A stretch of 64,000 nt of DNA, taken from contig NZ_CP041244.1 in the NCBI RefSeq assembly GCF_006547145.1, positions 3,472,001-3,536,000 on the forward strand. Reading direction: 5' to 3'. Below are positions 26,082-34,508 of this stretch, piece by piece; position 1 is the first letter of the stretch, and each line of letters begins with the position of its first letter. A program made the translations under genes and the position numbers. The notes beneath the pieces are model-generated. The model searched no databases. It saw only the letters and a list, made by a program, of their open reading frames with translations, and was not told where the DNA came from. This DNA is from Actinomadura sp. WMMA1423 (GTDB taxonomy: Bacteria > Actinomycetota > Actinomycetes > Streptosporangiales > Streptosporangiaceae).

Positions 26082-26726
26082 TCACTCGGCGGCGGCCTCG
26101 CCCTCGCCCTCGGCGGCCTCCGCCTCGGCCGCCTCCGCGGCCTCCGCCTCGGCGGCCTCCGCCTCGGTCTCGGTCGCACCGGCCGACGCGGTCGCGTCCG
26201 CGATCTGCAGGACGAGGGCCTCCCCGTCGACCTGCAGCGTCACGCCCGACGGCAGCTTCAGGTCGCCGGCCAGCACCTGCGTCCCCACCTCGAGGCCCTC
26301 GATGGACAGGTCCACGGCCTCGGGGATCTTCGTCGCCTCGGCCTCGACCGAGACCTGGACGAGCTCCTGCTGCACGACGCCGCCCGCGACGACCTCGCCC
26401 ACCAGGTTGACCGGCAGGTCAACCACGACCTTCTCGCCGCGCTTCACCAGCAGCAGGTCGACGTGCTCCAGGAACCCCTTGATCGGGTCGCGCTGGACGT
26501 CCTTCGGCAGCGCCAGCTCGGCGCCGCCGCCGAGGCCCTCGATCGTCAGCAGCACGTTCGGGGTCTTCAGCGCCAGCATCAGGTCGTGGCCCGGCAGCGA
26601 GATGTGCTGCGGGTCGGTGCCGTGACCGTAGAGGACGGCGGGCACCTTGCCGGCCCGGCGGGTGCGCCGCGCGGCACCCTTACCGAACTCGGTGCGCGGC
26701 TCGGCGGCAATGCGTACCTCGGACAC
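26082..26726 (-). CDS. rplY: Ribosomal protein bL25 (CTC family)
   Basis: A 214-residue bL25 of the long CTC type that binds 5S rRNA. The GTG start at 26726 has AAGGAG eight bases upstream. An N-terminal L25 domain (~1-95, 'RTEFGKGAARRTRRAGKVPAVLYGHG') is followed by the TL5/CTC C-terminal beta domain (~100-190). A highly acidic tail made of Ala-Glu runs (~191-214) is longer than in many homologues. An upstream in-frame extension of 90 codons is rejected because it has no similarity and no ribosome site. Confidence 0.95.
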   Translation of the reverse strand: MSEVRIAAEPRTEFGKGAARRTRRAGKVPAVLYGHGTDPQHISLPGHDLMLALKTPNVLLTIEGLGGGAELALPKDVQRDPIKGFLEHVDLLLVKRGEKVVVDLPVNLVGEVVAGGVVQQELVQVSVEAEATKIPEAVDLSIEGLEVGTQVLAGDLKLPSGVTLQVDGEALVLQIADATASAGATETEAEAAEAEAAEAAEAEAAEGEGEAAAE

Positions 26727-27050
26727 GGCGAAAACTCCTTGCTTGTTGCGATCCACGGCCGTCCGCCATCGGACGTCCGCTACGGACAGAGCGTTGCGAT
26801 CCTCGCGCGCCGTCGAAGGGCGGGCGCGCTCAAAGATTCGTTTGCGTTCCCCTGGGAGTGCGGCCCCTGCGCCGGCACCGCACTTGAACGTCCTGGGGCA
26901 AACGCGGTTGCACAAGTCTAGCCCAACAAGGCAACGCCCAACGCCAAGCCACCACCGCCGCCACGACCTCGCCCCGCCGCCCCATCCGCGTCCCATCCGC
27001 GCCCGATCCGCGGGCCACGCCGCGTACCGGCGACGCGACCGGGACGAGGT
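26727..27050. other. Intergenic region between prs and rplY
   Basis: These 324 bp contain no supported gene. They probably hold the rplY promoter and leader. A short inverted repeat near 26757-26790 (GGCCGTCCG/CGGACGTCC) could form a leader hairpin just before the ribosome site. No riboswitch class was recognised. Confidence 0.4.
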
Positions 27051-28031
27051 TCAGCTGTGGCCGCCGAAGAGGCTCGTGACGGAGCCGTCGGAGAACACCT
27101 CGTTGATCGCCCGTGCCACCAGCGGCGCGATCGACAGCACGGTGAGCTTGTCGAACTGCTTCTCCTCCGGGATCGGCAGCGTGTTCGTCAGCACCACCTC
27201 GGAGATCCGGGAGTTCTTCAGCCGGTCCACCGCCGGACCCGACAGCACGCCGTGCGTCGCCGCCACGACCACCTTCGTCGCGCCCTGGTCGAACAGCGCG
27301 TCCGCCGCCTTCACGATCGTCCCGCCGGTGTCGATCATGTCGTCCACCACGACGCAGGTGCGGCCCGCGACCTCGCCGACCACGTCGAACACCTTGACCT
27401 CGTTCGCCACGTCCGGGTCGCGCTTCTTGTGGATGATCGCCATCGGGACGCCGCCCAGCCGGTCGCTCCACCGCTCGGTGACCCGCACCCGGCCCGCGTC
27501 CGGCGCGACCACCGTGACCTGCGAGGTGTCCAGCCGGCTCTCGAAGTGCCTGGCCAGCAGGTCCAGCGCGAACAGGTGGTCCACCGGGCCGTCGAAGAAG
27601 CCCTGGATCTGCGCGGTGTGCAGGTCGACCGTGATCAGCCGGTCGGCGCCCGCCGTCTTGAACAGGTCGGCCATCAGCCGCGCCGAGATCGGCTCCCGGC
27701 CGCGGTGCTTCTTGTCCTGCCGGGCGTAGCCGAAGAACGGCGCCACCACCGTGATCCGCTTGGCCGACGCGCGCTTCAGCGCGTCCACCATGATCAGCTG
27801 CTCCATGATCCACTGATTGATGGGAGCCGTGTGGCTCTGGACCACGAACGCGTCGGAGCCTCGGACCGACTCCAGGAACCGCACGAACGTCTCGCCGTTG
27901 GCGAAGTCGTAGGCGGACGTCGGCGTCAGCTCGACCTGGAGGTTGTCGGCTACTTCCCTGGCCAGGTCAGGGTGGGCTCGGCCGGTGAAGAGCATCAGCT
28001 TCTTCTGGCCGCTCGTCTTTATCCCACTCAC
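27051..28031 (-). CDS. prs: Ribose-phosphate diphosphokinase (PRPP synthetase)
   Basis: A 326-residue enzyme making PRPP from ribose 5-phosphate and ATP, for nucleotide, His and Trp synthesis and, in actinobacteria, decaprenylphosphoryl arabinose. GTG at 28031 follows GGGGGAG at nine bases. Recognisable are 'PFFGYARQDKKHRGREPIS' (ATP loop), 'VDLHTAQIQGFF' (metal-binding His) and the PRPP site 'CVVVDDMIDTGGT'. The length is standard. It is followed by glmU upstream in the operon (glmU-prs order on the minus strand), as in other actinobacteria. Confidence 0.97.
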   Translation of the reverse strand: MSGIKTSGQKKLMLFTGRAHPDLAREVADNLQVELTPTSAYDFANGETFVRFLESVRGSDAFVVQSHTAPINQWIMEQLIMVDALKRASAKRITVVAPFFGYARQDKKHRGREPISARLMADLFKTAGADRLITVDLHTAQIQGFFDGPVDHLFALDLLARHFESRLDTSQVTVVAPDAGRVRVTERWSDRLGGVPMAIIHKKRDPDVANEVKVFDVVGEVAGRTCVVVDDMIDTGGTIVKAADALFDQGATKVVVAATHGVLSGPAVDRLKNSRISEVVLTNTLPIPEEKQFDKLTVLSIAPLVARAINEVFSDGSVTSLFGGHS

Positions 28032-28167
28032 CTCTGACAACTCCCCCTCAATGGAACTGTGCCCTACATGTGGGTTGTTGTCCCCACTACCCGCGCGCCA
28101 AAGAGTCCGGTGCGCGGATCGCCTTGTCACGGAACCGCTCTCACGTCGGGCGGCCCTCAGTTGTTCC

Positions 28168-28187
28168 GGAGGACGCCGTCGTCCTCC
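28168..28187 (-). terminator. Hairpin between glmU and prs
   Basis: GGAGGACG pairs with CGTCCTCC around a CCGT loop (8-bp stem), 41 nt past the glmU stop. It may partly terminate glmU transcription; read-through to prs is possible. Confidence 0.5.
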
Positions 28188-28228
28188 ACCTCCCCGCCCC
28201 GCGGCGGGGCAGTCCTCGTCGGGGCGCG

Positions 28229-29674
28229 CTACCGCGCGCCCTCCTCGCCCTCCCGGGCCCGCCGGGCCGCCTCGGCCGCCGGAGTCCCCGGCCGCCTGCG
28301 CTCCACCCAGCCCTCGACGTTGCGCTGCCGCCCTCGCGCGACGGCCATCGCCCCCGGCGGGACGTCCTGGACGATCACCGAGCCGGCCGCCGTGTAGGCG
28401 CCGTCCCCGACCGTCACCGGCGCCACGATCATGTTGTCGCTGCCGACCTTCACATGCGACCCGATCACGCTGCGGTGCTTCTGGACACCGTCGTAGTTGA
28501 CGAACACCGAGCTCGCGCCGATGTTCGAGCCCGCGCCGATCTCGGCGTCGCCCACGTAGGTCAGATGCGGCACCTTCGTGCCCTCGCCGATGTCGGCGTT
28601 CTTGGTCTCGACGTAGGTCCCGATCTTGGCCTTGGGCGCCAGCCTCGTCCCGGGCCGCAGGTAGGCGTAGGGCCCGACCGACGCCTCCGGCCCGATCTCC
28701 GCGCCCACGCACACCGCGTGGGTCACCGACGCCCCGGCGCCGACCACTGTGTCGGTCAGCGTGCAGCCCGGACCGATCCGCGCGCCCTCGCCCAGATGCG
28801 TCCGGCCGTGCAGCTGCGTCCCCGGGTGGACCTCCGCGTCCGGCTCGGCGGTCACCTCCACGTCGATCCACGTGGACGCCGGGTCGATGACGGTGACACC
28901 GGCCCGCATGTGCGCTTCCAGGATCCGGTCGTTCAGCTGCCTGCGCGCCTGCGCCAGCTGGACCTTGTCGTTCACGCCCTGGGTCTCCACCCAGTCGGCG
29001 GCCAGGTGCGCGCCCGCCCGGTGGCCGTCGCCGCGCAGGATCGCCACCACGTCGGTGAGGTACTCCTCGCCGCCCGCGTTGTCGGTGGTCACCCGCTTCA
29101 GCGCGTCCGCCAGGAGCGCGCCGTCGAACGCGTACATACCGACGTTGATCTCGGTGATGGCGCGCTGCTCCTCGGTGGCGTCCTTGTGCTCGACGATCGC
29201 CTCGGCGCTGCCGTCCGCCGCCCGGACCATGCGCCCGTAGCCGGTCGCGTCCGGCATCTCGGTCGTCAGCACGGTGACGGCGTTGCCCTCGTCCTCGTGG
29301 GCCTGGACGAGCGCCCGCAGCGTCTCGCCCCGCAGCAGCGGGTGGTCGCCGTTCGTCACGACGACCGTCCCCTCCAGCGCGCCGGTCTGCTCCAGCGCCA
29401 TCCGCACGGCGTGGCCCGTCCCGCCCTGTTGCTCCTGGACGGCGGCCTCGGCGTCCGGCGCGTGCTCGGCGAGGTGCTCGACCACCTGCTCGCGCCGGTG
29501 CCCGACGACCACGACGAGCCGCTCGGGCCCCAGCTCGCGGGCGGCGGCCAGCACGTGGCCGAGCATGCTGCGCCCGCACAGCTCGTGCAGCACCTTCGAG
29601 GTACGGGACTTCATCCGGGTGCCCTCGCCCGCGGCGAGGACGATGACGGCGGCCGGGCGGCTCGCAGCGCTCAC
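28229..29674 (-). CDS. glmU: Bifunctional GlcNAc-1-phosphate uridylyltransferase / glucosamine-1-phosphate acetyltransferase
   Basis: The 481-residue enzyme makes UDP-GlcNAc for peptidoglycan and other glycans. The N-terminal pyrophosphorylase domain has '[21 protein letters not shown]' and '[11 protein letters not shown]'. The C-terminal half is a left-handed beta-helix acetyltransferase with hexapeptide repeats and '[24 protein letters not shown]'. I choose GTG at 29674, preceded by GAGGAG at seven bases; an ATG six codons upstream is possible. It heads the glmU-prs pair and follows the tRNA-Gln gene. Confidence 0.95.
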   Translation of the reverse strand: MSAASRPAAVIVLAAGEGTRMKSRTSKVLHELCGRSMLGHVLAAARELGPERLVVVVGHRREQVVEHLAEHAPDAEAAVQEQQGGTGHAVRMALEQTGALEGTVVVTNGDHPLLRGETLRALVQAHEDEGNAVTVLTTEMPDATGYGRMVRAADGSAEAIVEHKDATEEQRAITEINVGMYAFDGALLADALKRVTTDNAGGEEYLTDVVAILRGDGHRAGAHLAADWVETQGVNDKVQLAQARRQLNDRILEAHMRAGVTVIDPASTWIDVEVTAEPDAEVHPGTQLHGRTHLGEGARIGPGCTLTDTVVGAGASVTHAVCVGAEIGPEASVGPYAYLRPGTRLAPKAKIGTYVETKNADIGEGTKVPHLTYVGDAEIGAGSNIGASSVFVNYDGVQKHRSVIGSHVKVGSDNMIVAPVTVGDGAYTAAGSVIVQDVPPGAMAVARGRQRNVEGWVERRRPGTPAAEAARRAREGEEGAR

Positions 29675-29841
29675 AAGGAGGCTCCTCGGCATCGCGGACG
29701 GGGATCGGTCGCGGGCCCGCCCACCTGCGACATCACGACACGGCAGGCCGGGGCGAACCCGACACGGGCAGGATACCGCCCGCCCCGCTCCTGTCACCCC
29801 ATCGCCCGCCCGAAGGCCATCCGGGGGGACATTTCCGGCAG

Positions 29842-29914
29842 CTCCGCCGCCAGGGCTCGAACCTGGACTCTTCTGGACCAAAACCAGCTGCGTTTCCAAT
29901 TACGCTACGGCGGA
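29842..29914 (-). tRNA. tRNA-Gln (anticodon UUG)
   Basis: A 73-nt cloverleaf reads from TCCGCCG to CGGCGGA with discriminator G. The seven-base acceptor pairs perfectly. The D stem is GCGT/ACGC. The anticodon loop is TTTTGGT (anticodon TTG) on a GCTGG stem, and the T arm is CCAGG-TTCGAGC-CCTGG. CCA is not encoded. The first base pair of the anticodon stem (27-43) is a G-A mismatch. Confidence 0.95.
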
Positions 29915-30401
29915 TCAGCAGGCCTCTTCGCCGACAGGAGACCACCTGCGGGCCCCACGATACCGGTGCGGGCCGCTCAGCCCCACACCTATTGCCCCGG
30001 CCGCCGGGGCGGGCGGGGAACTCGCCGGGAACCTCCCCGGCATGCCCGATCAGACGAGGTGCGCCCGCCTCGGTCCGAGCATGCCGCCCCGGTCGCGGTA
30101 CGGGACCGGGGGTTTAGAACGTGTGTCATCGAGCAAGCAGTCTGAGTGCCGACCGGCCAGGGCCCGGGCGAGCGGCACAGTGGTCTCCGCGGAGGCCGGC
30201 GGTCGGCGAGTCCGAAGGATCCGACTCCGAAGGCGTCGCCTGCCGCGATCCGGCGCGCGGGCTCCCCGCCCGGCGCGCAGGCCCAGGTCGAGGAACCTCC
30301 TCGGCGAACCTTCCGCGGCGGCTCCACGACCCCCTGTTCCGCACGAGAGTTATGTGGCGCAAGAGGCAGTTTCCCCCTCCCTTTACCGTTCAGCTCTGCA
30401 C
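29915..30401. other. Intergenic region between tRNA-Gln and the desaturase
   Basis: About 490 bp without a supported gene; short open frames here are GC by-products. The part near 30350-30400 is pyrimidine-rich and less GC-rich, and with the operator at 30402-30436 should contain the desaturase promoter. The tRNA-Gln promoter must also lie here on the minus strand. Confidence 0.4.
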
Positions 30402-30436
30402 AACCTACGACCTCGTAGGTTACGTTGGCGTAGGTA
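30402..30436 (+). promoter_or_regulatory. TetR-type operator before the desaturase
   Basis: AACCTACG (30402-30409) and CGTAGGTT (30414-30421) form a perfect 8-bp inverted repeat with a 4-bp spacer. A second half-site CGTAGGTA (30429-30436) pairs imperfectly with TTACG at 30420, so two overlapping inverted repeats exist. The site lies 33-67 bp before the desaturase ATG, and a TetR gene follows the desaturase. Confidence 0.75.
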
Positions 30437-30468
30437 AGGCTGCCCCGAGCCACAGGAAGTGGTGACCC

Positions 30469-31422
30469 ATGACGACCGCTCCGACGATGGACCCGCCCAG
30501 GCCGGGGCGACGTCCCGAACTCGCGCCCGAGAAGCGGGGCAACGGCGAACGGGCGCTGATCGCCGCGTTCACCGCGCTGCCCTTCCTGGCACTGTTCGCC
30601 GCCGTCCCGCTGGCGTGGGGCCGGTTCCTCGGCTGGACGGACGTCGTCCTGACGGCGGTCTTCTACTTCCTGTCGGCGGGGGGCATCACCGTCGGCTACC
30701 ACCGGTACTTCACCCACGGGTCCTTCAAGGCCACGCGCGGCCTGAAGATCTTCATGGCGCTGGCCGGGAGCCTTGCCATCGAGGGGCCGGTCATCACGTG
30801 GGTGGCCGACCACCGGCGCCACCACAAGCACTCGGACAAGGAGTTCGACCCGCACTCGCCGTGGCGGTTCGGCGACGACTGGAAGGCGCTGGCCAAGGGC
30901 CTCGCCTGGGCGCACTACGGCTGGCTGTTCGACGCCAACCGGACCTCCAAGCAGCGGTTCGCCAAGGACCTGCTCAACGACCGCGACATCCGCCGGATCC
31001 ACCTGGCCTTCCCGGGCCTGGTCGCCGTGTCCTTCCTGCTCCCCGCGGTGATCGGCGGGCTGGTCACGATGTCGTGGACGGGCTTCCTCACCGCTCTGTT
31101 CTGGGCCGGCCTCGTCCGGATCACGCTGGTGCACCACGTGACGTGGTCCATCAACTCGATCTGCCACACGTTCGGCAAGGAGGAGTTCGAGGTCCGGGAC
31201 AAGTCGCGCAACGTGTGGTGGCTGGCGATCCCCTCGCTGGGCGAGTCGTGGCACAACCTGCACCATTCGGACCCGACCTGCGCGCGGCACGGCGTGCTGA
31301 AGGGGCAGGTCGACATCAGCGCGCGCGTCATCTGGGTGTTCGAGAAGCTGCACCTGGCCCGTGACGTCCGGTGGCCGAACGAAGAGCGGCTCGCCGCGAA
31401 GCGCGCGAAGCAGGCGGTTTGA
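30469..31422 (+). CDS. Acyl-CoA / acyl-lipid fatty acid desaturase
   Basis: A 317-residue integral membrane di-iron desaturase of the delta-9 type. Three histidine boxes are present: 'HRYFTH' (HxxxxH), 'HRRHHKHSD' (HxxHH) and 'HNLHH'. Two pairs of transmembrane segments lie before the first and between the second and third boxes. It introduces a double bond into membrane fatty acyl chains. ATG follows AGGAAGTGG at eight bases. It is probably co-transcribed with the TetR gene 17 bp downstream and controlled through the inverted repeats at 30402-30436, a DesT/FasR-like arrangement by inference. Confidence 0.93.
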   Translation: MTTAPTMDPPRPGRRPELAPEKRGNGERALIAAFTALPFLALFAAVPLAWGRFLGWTDVVLTAVFYFLSAGGITVGYHRYFTHGSFKATRGLKIFMALAGSLAIEGPVITWVADHRRHHKHSDKEFDPHSPWRFGDDWKALAKGLAWAHYGWLFDANRTSKQRFAKDLLNDRDIRRIHLAFPGLVAVSFLLPAVIGGLVTMSWTGFLTALFWAGLVRITLVHHVTWSINSICHTFGKEEFEVRDKSRNVWWLAIPSLGESWHNLHHSDPTCARHGVLKGQVDISARVIWVFEKLHLARDVRWPNEERLAAKRAKQAV

Positions 31423-31439
31423 CCGCCACAATTGATCCT

Positions 31440-32222
31440 GTGACAGAACCCGCTCCCAGGATCCGCAGAAAGCGGATGACCGGCAAGGAACGCCGCGAAC
31501 AGCTCCTCGACATCGGCCGGACGCTGTTCGCCGAGCGCGGCCTGGACGGCACCTCGGTCGAGGAGATCGCTTCGGCGGCCGGGGTGTCCAAGCCGGTGGT
31601 GTACGAGCACTTCGGCGGCAAGGAGGGGCTCTACGCGGTCGTCGTCGACCGGGAGTTCGAGCGGCTGCTGGCTCTCGTCACCGACTCGCTGGACTCGGTG
31701 GTCCACTACCGGAGCAAGCTGGAGAAGGCCGCGCTGGCGCTGCTGGAGTACATCGAGGAGCATCCGGACGGGTTCCGCATCCTCGTCCGCGACTCGCACG
31801 GCGGTACCGGAACCGGCAGCTACGCGAGCCTGCTGAGCGAGATCGCCGGCGAGGTCGAGTACATACTGGCGCAGGAGTTCGACAGGCACGGCTACGACGA
31901 CAAGTTCGCGCCGCTCTACGCGCAGAGCCTGGTCGGGATGGTGGCGCTGACGGGCCAGTGGTGGCTGGACGTCCGCAAGCCGCGCCGCGAGGAGGTGGCG
32001 GCGCACATCGTGAACCTGGCGTGGAACGGGCTGTCGGGGCTGGAGCCGAGGCCGTCGCTGGATCCGCGCCGGCGCCGCAAGGAGCTGGAGCGGCAGGAGA
32101 AGCGCGCGGGGAAGGCCGCCGCCAAGGCCGAGAGGGCCGAGGAGAAGGCGGCGGCGAAGGCCGAGAAGGCCCAGCGCCGGGGCCGGCGCGATTTCGAGGA
32201 GCTCGCGGACCCCTCAGCCTGA
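31440..32222 (+). CDS. TetR-family regulator with Lys/Ala/Glu-rich tail
   Basis: A 260-residue regulator. The N-terminal helix-turn-helix is clear ('GTSVEEIASAAGVSKPVVYEHFGGKEGLYAVVV', ~40-72), followed by an all-helical ligand domain (~75-200). The last ~50 residues are a Lys/Ala/Glu coiled-coil-like tail ('ERQEKRAGKAAAKAERAEEK') not usual in TetR proteins. GTG at 31440 starts 17 bp after the desaturase stop but lacks a clear ribosome site; ATG at 31476 is an alternative. It probably represses or senses for the desaturase operon, binding the site at 30402-30436. Its 3' end overlaps the convergent VOC gene by 9 bp. Confidence 0.85.
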   Translation: MTEPAPRIRRKRMTGKERREQLLDIGRTLFAERGLDGTSVEEIASAAGVSKPVVYEHFGGKEGLYAVVVDREFERLLALVTDSLDSVVHYRSKLEKAALALLEYIEEHPDGFRILVRDSHGGTGTGSYASLLSEIAGEVEYILAQEFDRHGYDDKFAPLYAQSLVGMVALTGQWWLDVRKPRREEVAAHIVNLAWNGLSGLEPRPSLDPRRRRKELERQEKRAGKAAAKAERAEEKAAAKAEKAQRRGRRDFEELADPSA

Positions 32223-32576
32223 GGGCCGCAGGAACTCCAGCCGGTTCCCCACGGGGTCGTCGGCGTAGAGGCGGCGGTGGCCGGGGAGCAGGTCGTCGGG
32301 CGCGACCTCGTGGCCGGCGGCCCGCAGGCGCTCTGCGAGGGCGTCGAGGTCGTCGACGAGCAGGCCGGGGTGGGCCTTGCGGGCGGGCCGAAAGCCGGGC
32401 TCGATGCCGAGGTGGAGTTCGACGCCGGGGCCGCGGAACCAGGCTCCCCCGCGTTTGGCGAGCTCGGGCGATTTGGGGATCTCCTCGAGGCCGAGGACTC
32501 CGCCGTAGAACGCGCGGAGCCGGTCCTCGCTGCCGGGCGGTGCGGCGAGCTGGACGTGGTGGACTCCGGTGATCAT
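32214..32576 (-). CDS. VOC (glyoxalase/bleomycin-resistance fold) protein
   Basis: A 120-residue single-chain VOC protein with two beta-alpha-beta-beta-beta modules. It opens with 'ITGVHHVQLAAPPGSEDRLRAFY', then 'GLEEIPK', 'ELHLGIEPGF' and 'ADDPVGNRLEFLRP'. Likely metal ligands are the His near residue 6-7, the His in 'ELHLG' and the final Glu in 'RLEF'. ATG follows GGAGG at six bases. The substrate is unknown; members include glyoxalases, dioxygenases and drug-binding proteins. The gene overlaps the end of the TetR gene. Confidence 0.85.
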   Translation of the reverse strand: MITGVHHVQLAAPPGSEDRLRAFYGGVLGLEEIPKSPELAKRGGAWFRGPGVELHLGIEPGFRPARKAHPGLLVDDLDALAERLRAAGHEVAPDDLLPGHRRLYADDPVGNRLEFLRPSG

Positions 32577-32749
32577 GGTTGCCTCCGGACGTGGCGCCGG
32601 CGGCCTCCCGGAGTTCGTCCAGGAGGCCGCCGGCCGGGGTCGCCGGTCTCGGGTCGCGAGCCGGGTCGTGCGGACGCCGCCCGCCCGCCGGAGGTGGCAC
32701 ACCGCAGGGGAACGAGTCGCTTCCCCCGGGCGGGCGGGCGGCATCCCGT

Positions 32750-33544
32750 CTAGGGGGCGTGCCGGGTGGCGATCACGAAGATCCTCCGGAACGGGAACAC
32801 GGTGCCGTAGGGAGCGGCGGGGTAGGCCCGGCGGAGCCTCTCCCGGTACTCGGCGAGGAACTCGTCGGCCTCGTCCGGGCCGAGTGCGGTGAGGACGGGC
32901 CGCAGCGCGGTGCCCTTGACCCATTCGAGGACGGGGTCTTCGCCGTGCAGGACCTGGGCGTAGGTGGTCTCCCAGGCGTCGACGGCGCATCCGAGGCGGG
33001 CCAGGAGGTCGAGGTAGCCGGCGGCGTCGAGGACGGGCGCGTCGCGCAGCAGGTGCGCGAGCCTGCCGGCCCATCTCTCGGAGCGGGCCGTCTCGCGGAG
33101 CAGGACGTGGCTGGGGGCGCCGAAGTTGCCGGGGACCTGGAAGGCGAGGCGGCCGCCGGGGGCGAGGGCTTCGATCCACCGGGGCAGCAGGTCGGGGTGC
33201 TCGGGGACCCATTGCAGGACGGCGTTGGAGAACACGAGGTCGACGGGCCGCTCGGGCTCCCAGGAGGCGACGTCGCCGACGCGGAAGGCGAGCCGTCCCG
33301 GGATCTCGTGCTCGCGGGCGGCGGCGATCATCTCGGGGGAGCTGTCGAGAGCGTCGATGACGGCGTCCGGCCAGCGGGCGGCGAGCGTGGCGGTGAGTTC
33401 GCCGCTGCCGCAGCCGAGGTCGGCGACACGGCCGGGCGGAGTGCCGCCGAGCCGTCCGGCGAGCTCGTTGAAAGGCCTGGCGCGCTCGTCGCCGAAGACC
33501 CCGTACTGCGCGGGGTCCCACACGGCCGCGTTTTGTCTCGACAT
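32750..33544 (-). CDS. tam: Trans-aconitate 2-methyltransferase-like SAM methyltransferase
   Basis: A 264-residue class I methyltransferase. Motif I is 'VADLGCGSGELTATLAARWP', followed by 'IDALDSSPEMIAAA' and 'DLVFSNAVLQWVPEH'. The opening 'WDPAQYGVFGDERARPFNEL' and the C-terminal 'TVFPFRRIFVIA' match the Tam family, which methylates trans-aconitate and relieves aconitase inhibition. The ATG at 33544 sits inside a MarR-type box, and a second perfect box lies just upstream, so expression should be regulated by the MarR protein at 34509. It is divergent from the patatin-like gene. Confidence 0.88.
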   Translation of the reverse strand: MSRQNAAVWDPAQYGVFGDERARPFNELAGRLGGTPPGRVADLGCGSGELTATLAARWPDAVIDALDSSPEMIAAAREHEIPGRLAFRVGDVASWEPERPVDLVFSNAVLQWVPEHPDLLPRWIEALAPGGRLAFQVPGNFGAPSHVLLRETARSERWAGRLAHLLRDAPVLDAAGYLDLLARLGCAVDAWETTYAQVLHGEDPVLEWVKGTALRPVLTALGPDEADEFLAEYRERLRRAYPAAPYGTVFPFRRIFVIATRHAP

Positions 33545-33551
33545 CAAGAGA
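33536..33551. promoter_or_regulatory. MarR-type box 1 (over tam start)
   Basis: TCTCGACATCAAGAGA, an imperfect palindrome matching the consensus of the other two boxes (TCTTGATNTCAAGA), covers the tam start codon. Confidence 0.6.
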
Positions 33552-33569
33552 CATGATGCCCGCCCCCTA

Positions 33570-33583
33570 TCTTGATGTCAAGA
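33570..33583. promoter_or_regulatory. MarR-type box 2 (tam/patatin divergent promoter)
   Basis: TCTTGATGTCAAGA is a perfect 6+2+6 palindrome, 26 bp upstream of tam and 75 bp upstream of the patatin-like gene. Confidence 0.75.
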
Positions 33584-33657
33584 ATCTTCGTACGCGTCCC
33601 GGCCACCGGTCACCTGACAGATGCACCCCAGCCGAGGAGACTCCTAGGCTCACCGGC

Positions 33658-34464
33658 ATGACAGGTGACGAGAACGGCTGGGCGCTGGCGCTCGGGCCCG
33701 GCGGACCGGTCGGGACGGCGTGGCTGATCGGGCTGGCGGCTGGGCTGCGCGAGGCGGGCCTGGAACCGGCCGGGGCGGGCCTGGTGGTCGGGACGTCGGC
33801 GGGCGCCATCGCCGGCGCGGCGATCACCACCGGCCGGGACCTCGCGGCGCTGGCCGAACTGCCGCCGCCGAGCGAACCGCCCGCGCCGGTGGACGGCTCG
33901 GTGATGGCGCGGGTGTTCGAGGTCGGCGGCACTCCGGGCCTGGAACCGGGCGAGGCGAGGCGGCGGATAGGACGCCTGGCCCTGGACGCGGCCGCGCAGC
34001 CCGCCGAGCGCCACCACGCGAGCATGCTCTACCTGATCGGCACGGACACGTGGCCGGACACCCGGTTGCTGGTCACCGGGGTGGACGCGGTGTCGGGCGA
34101 ACCGGCGCTGTGGGACGCGTCAAGCGGGGTCCCGCTTTCGCTGGCCGTGGCCGCGAGCAGCGCCGCCCCCGGATTCTGCGAGCCGATCCCGATCGGCGGG
34201 CGCCGCTACATGGACGGCGCGTTCGCCGGATGGTCGGACGCGGAACTGGCGGAGGGAGCCGGGCCGCTCGTCGTCGTGGAGCCGATGCCGGGCATGCGAG
34301 GCGGCGGTGGCGACGTCCGGATCGTCCCGGACGAGCGGGCCCTGGAGGCGTTCGGGCCGAATCTCGGCGATCGCTCGCGCTGGGCGCCGGTCTACCTGGA
34401 GGGCCTCCGGCAGGCACCGGAGGCGGCGGAGCGGATCTCCGCGGCGGTGGGCGCCCGCCGCTGA
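33658..34464 (+). CDS. Patatin-like phospholipase
   Basis: A 268-residue protein from ATG 33658. It has the patatin fold motifs: a glycine-rich oxyanion stretch ('LGPGGPVGTAWLIGL'), the nucleophile elbow G-T-S-A-G ('VVGTSAGAIAGA') and the catalytic Asp in 'YMDGAFAG'. Such proteins are serine lipid acyl hydrolases in the RssA/YlbK group. It lacks a signal peptide and so is cytoplasmic or membrane-peripheral. The frame is open 35 codons upstream but that part is not conserved in style and crosses a regulator box. It is followed 44 bp later by the MarR gene, and both are flanked by MarR boxes. Confidence 0.86.
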   Translation: MTGDENGWALALGPGGPVGTAWLIGLAAGLREAGLEPAGAGLVVGTSAGAIAGAAITTGRDLAALAELPPPSEPPAPVDGSVMARVFEVGGTPGLEPGEARRRIGRLALDAAAQPAERHHASMLYLIGTDTWPDTRLLVTGVDAVSGEPALWDASSGVPLSLAVAASSAAPGFCEPIPIGGRRYMDGAFAGWSDAELAEGAGPLVVVEPMPGMRGGGGDVRIVPDERALEAFGPNLGDRSRWAPVYLEGLRQAPEAAERISAAVGARR

Positions 34465-34478
34465 ATCGCGCCCACCTT

Positions 34479-34492
34479 TCTCGATATCAAGA
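34479..34492. promoter_or_regulatory. MarR-type box 3 (before marR)
   Basis: TCTCGATATCAAGA, one mismatch from a perfect palindrome, lies 17 bp before the MarR start. It is the core of a wider palindrome with ACCT and AGGT at its edges (34474-34498), fitting autoregulation. Confidence 0.72.
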
Positions 34493-34508
34493 CAGGTAGG
34501 GTGTCGGC

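Noticed and set aside
33553..33657. Longer start for the patatin-like protein
   Set aside because: The extra 35 codons cross the MarR box and promoter region and do not look like a family extension.
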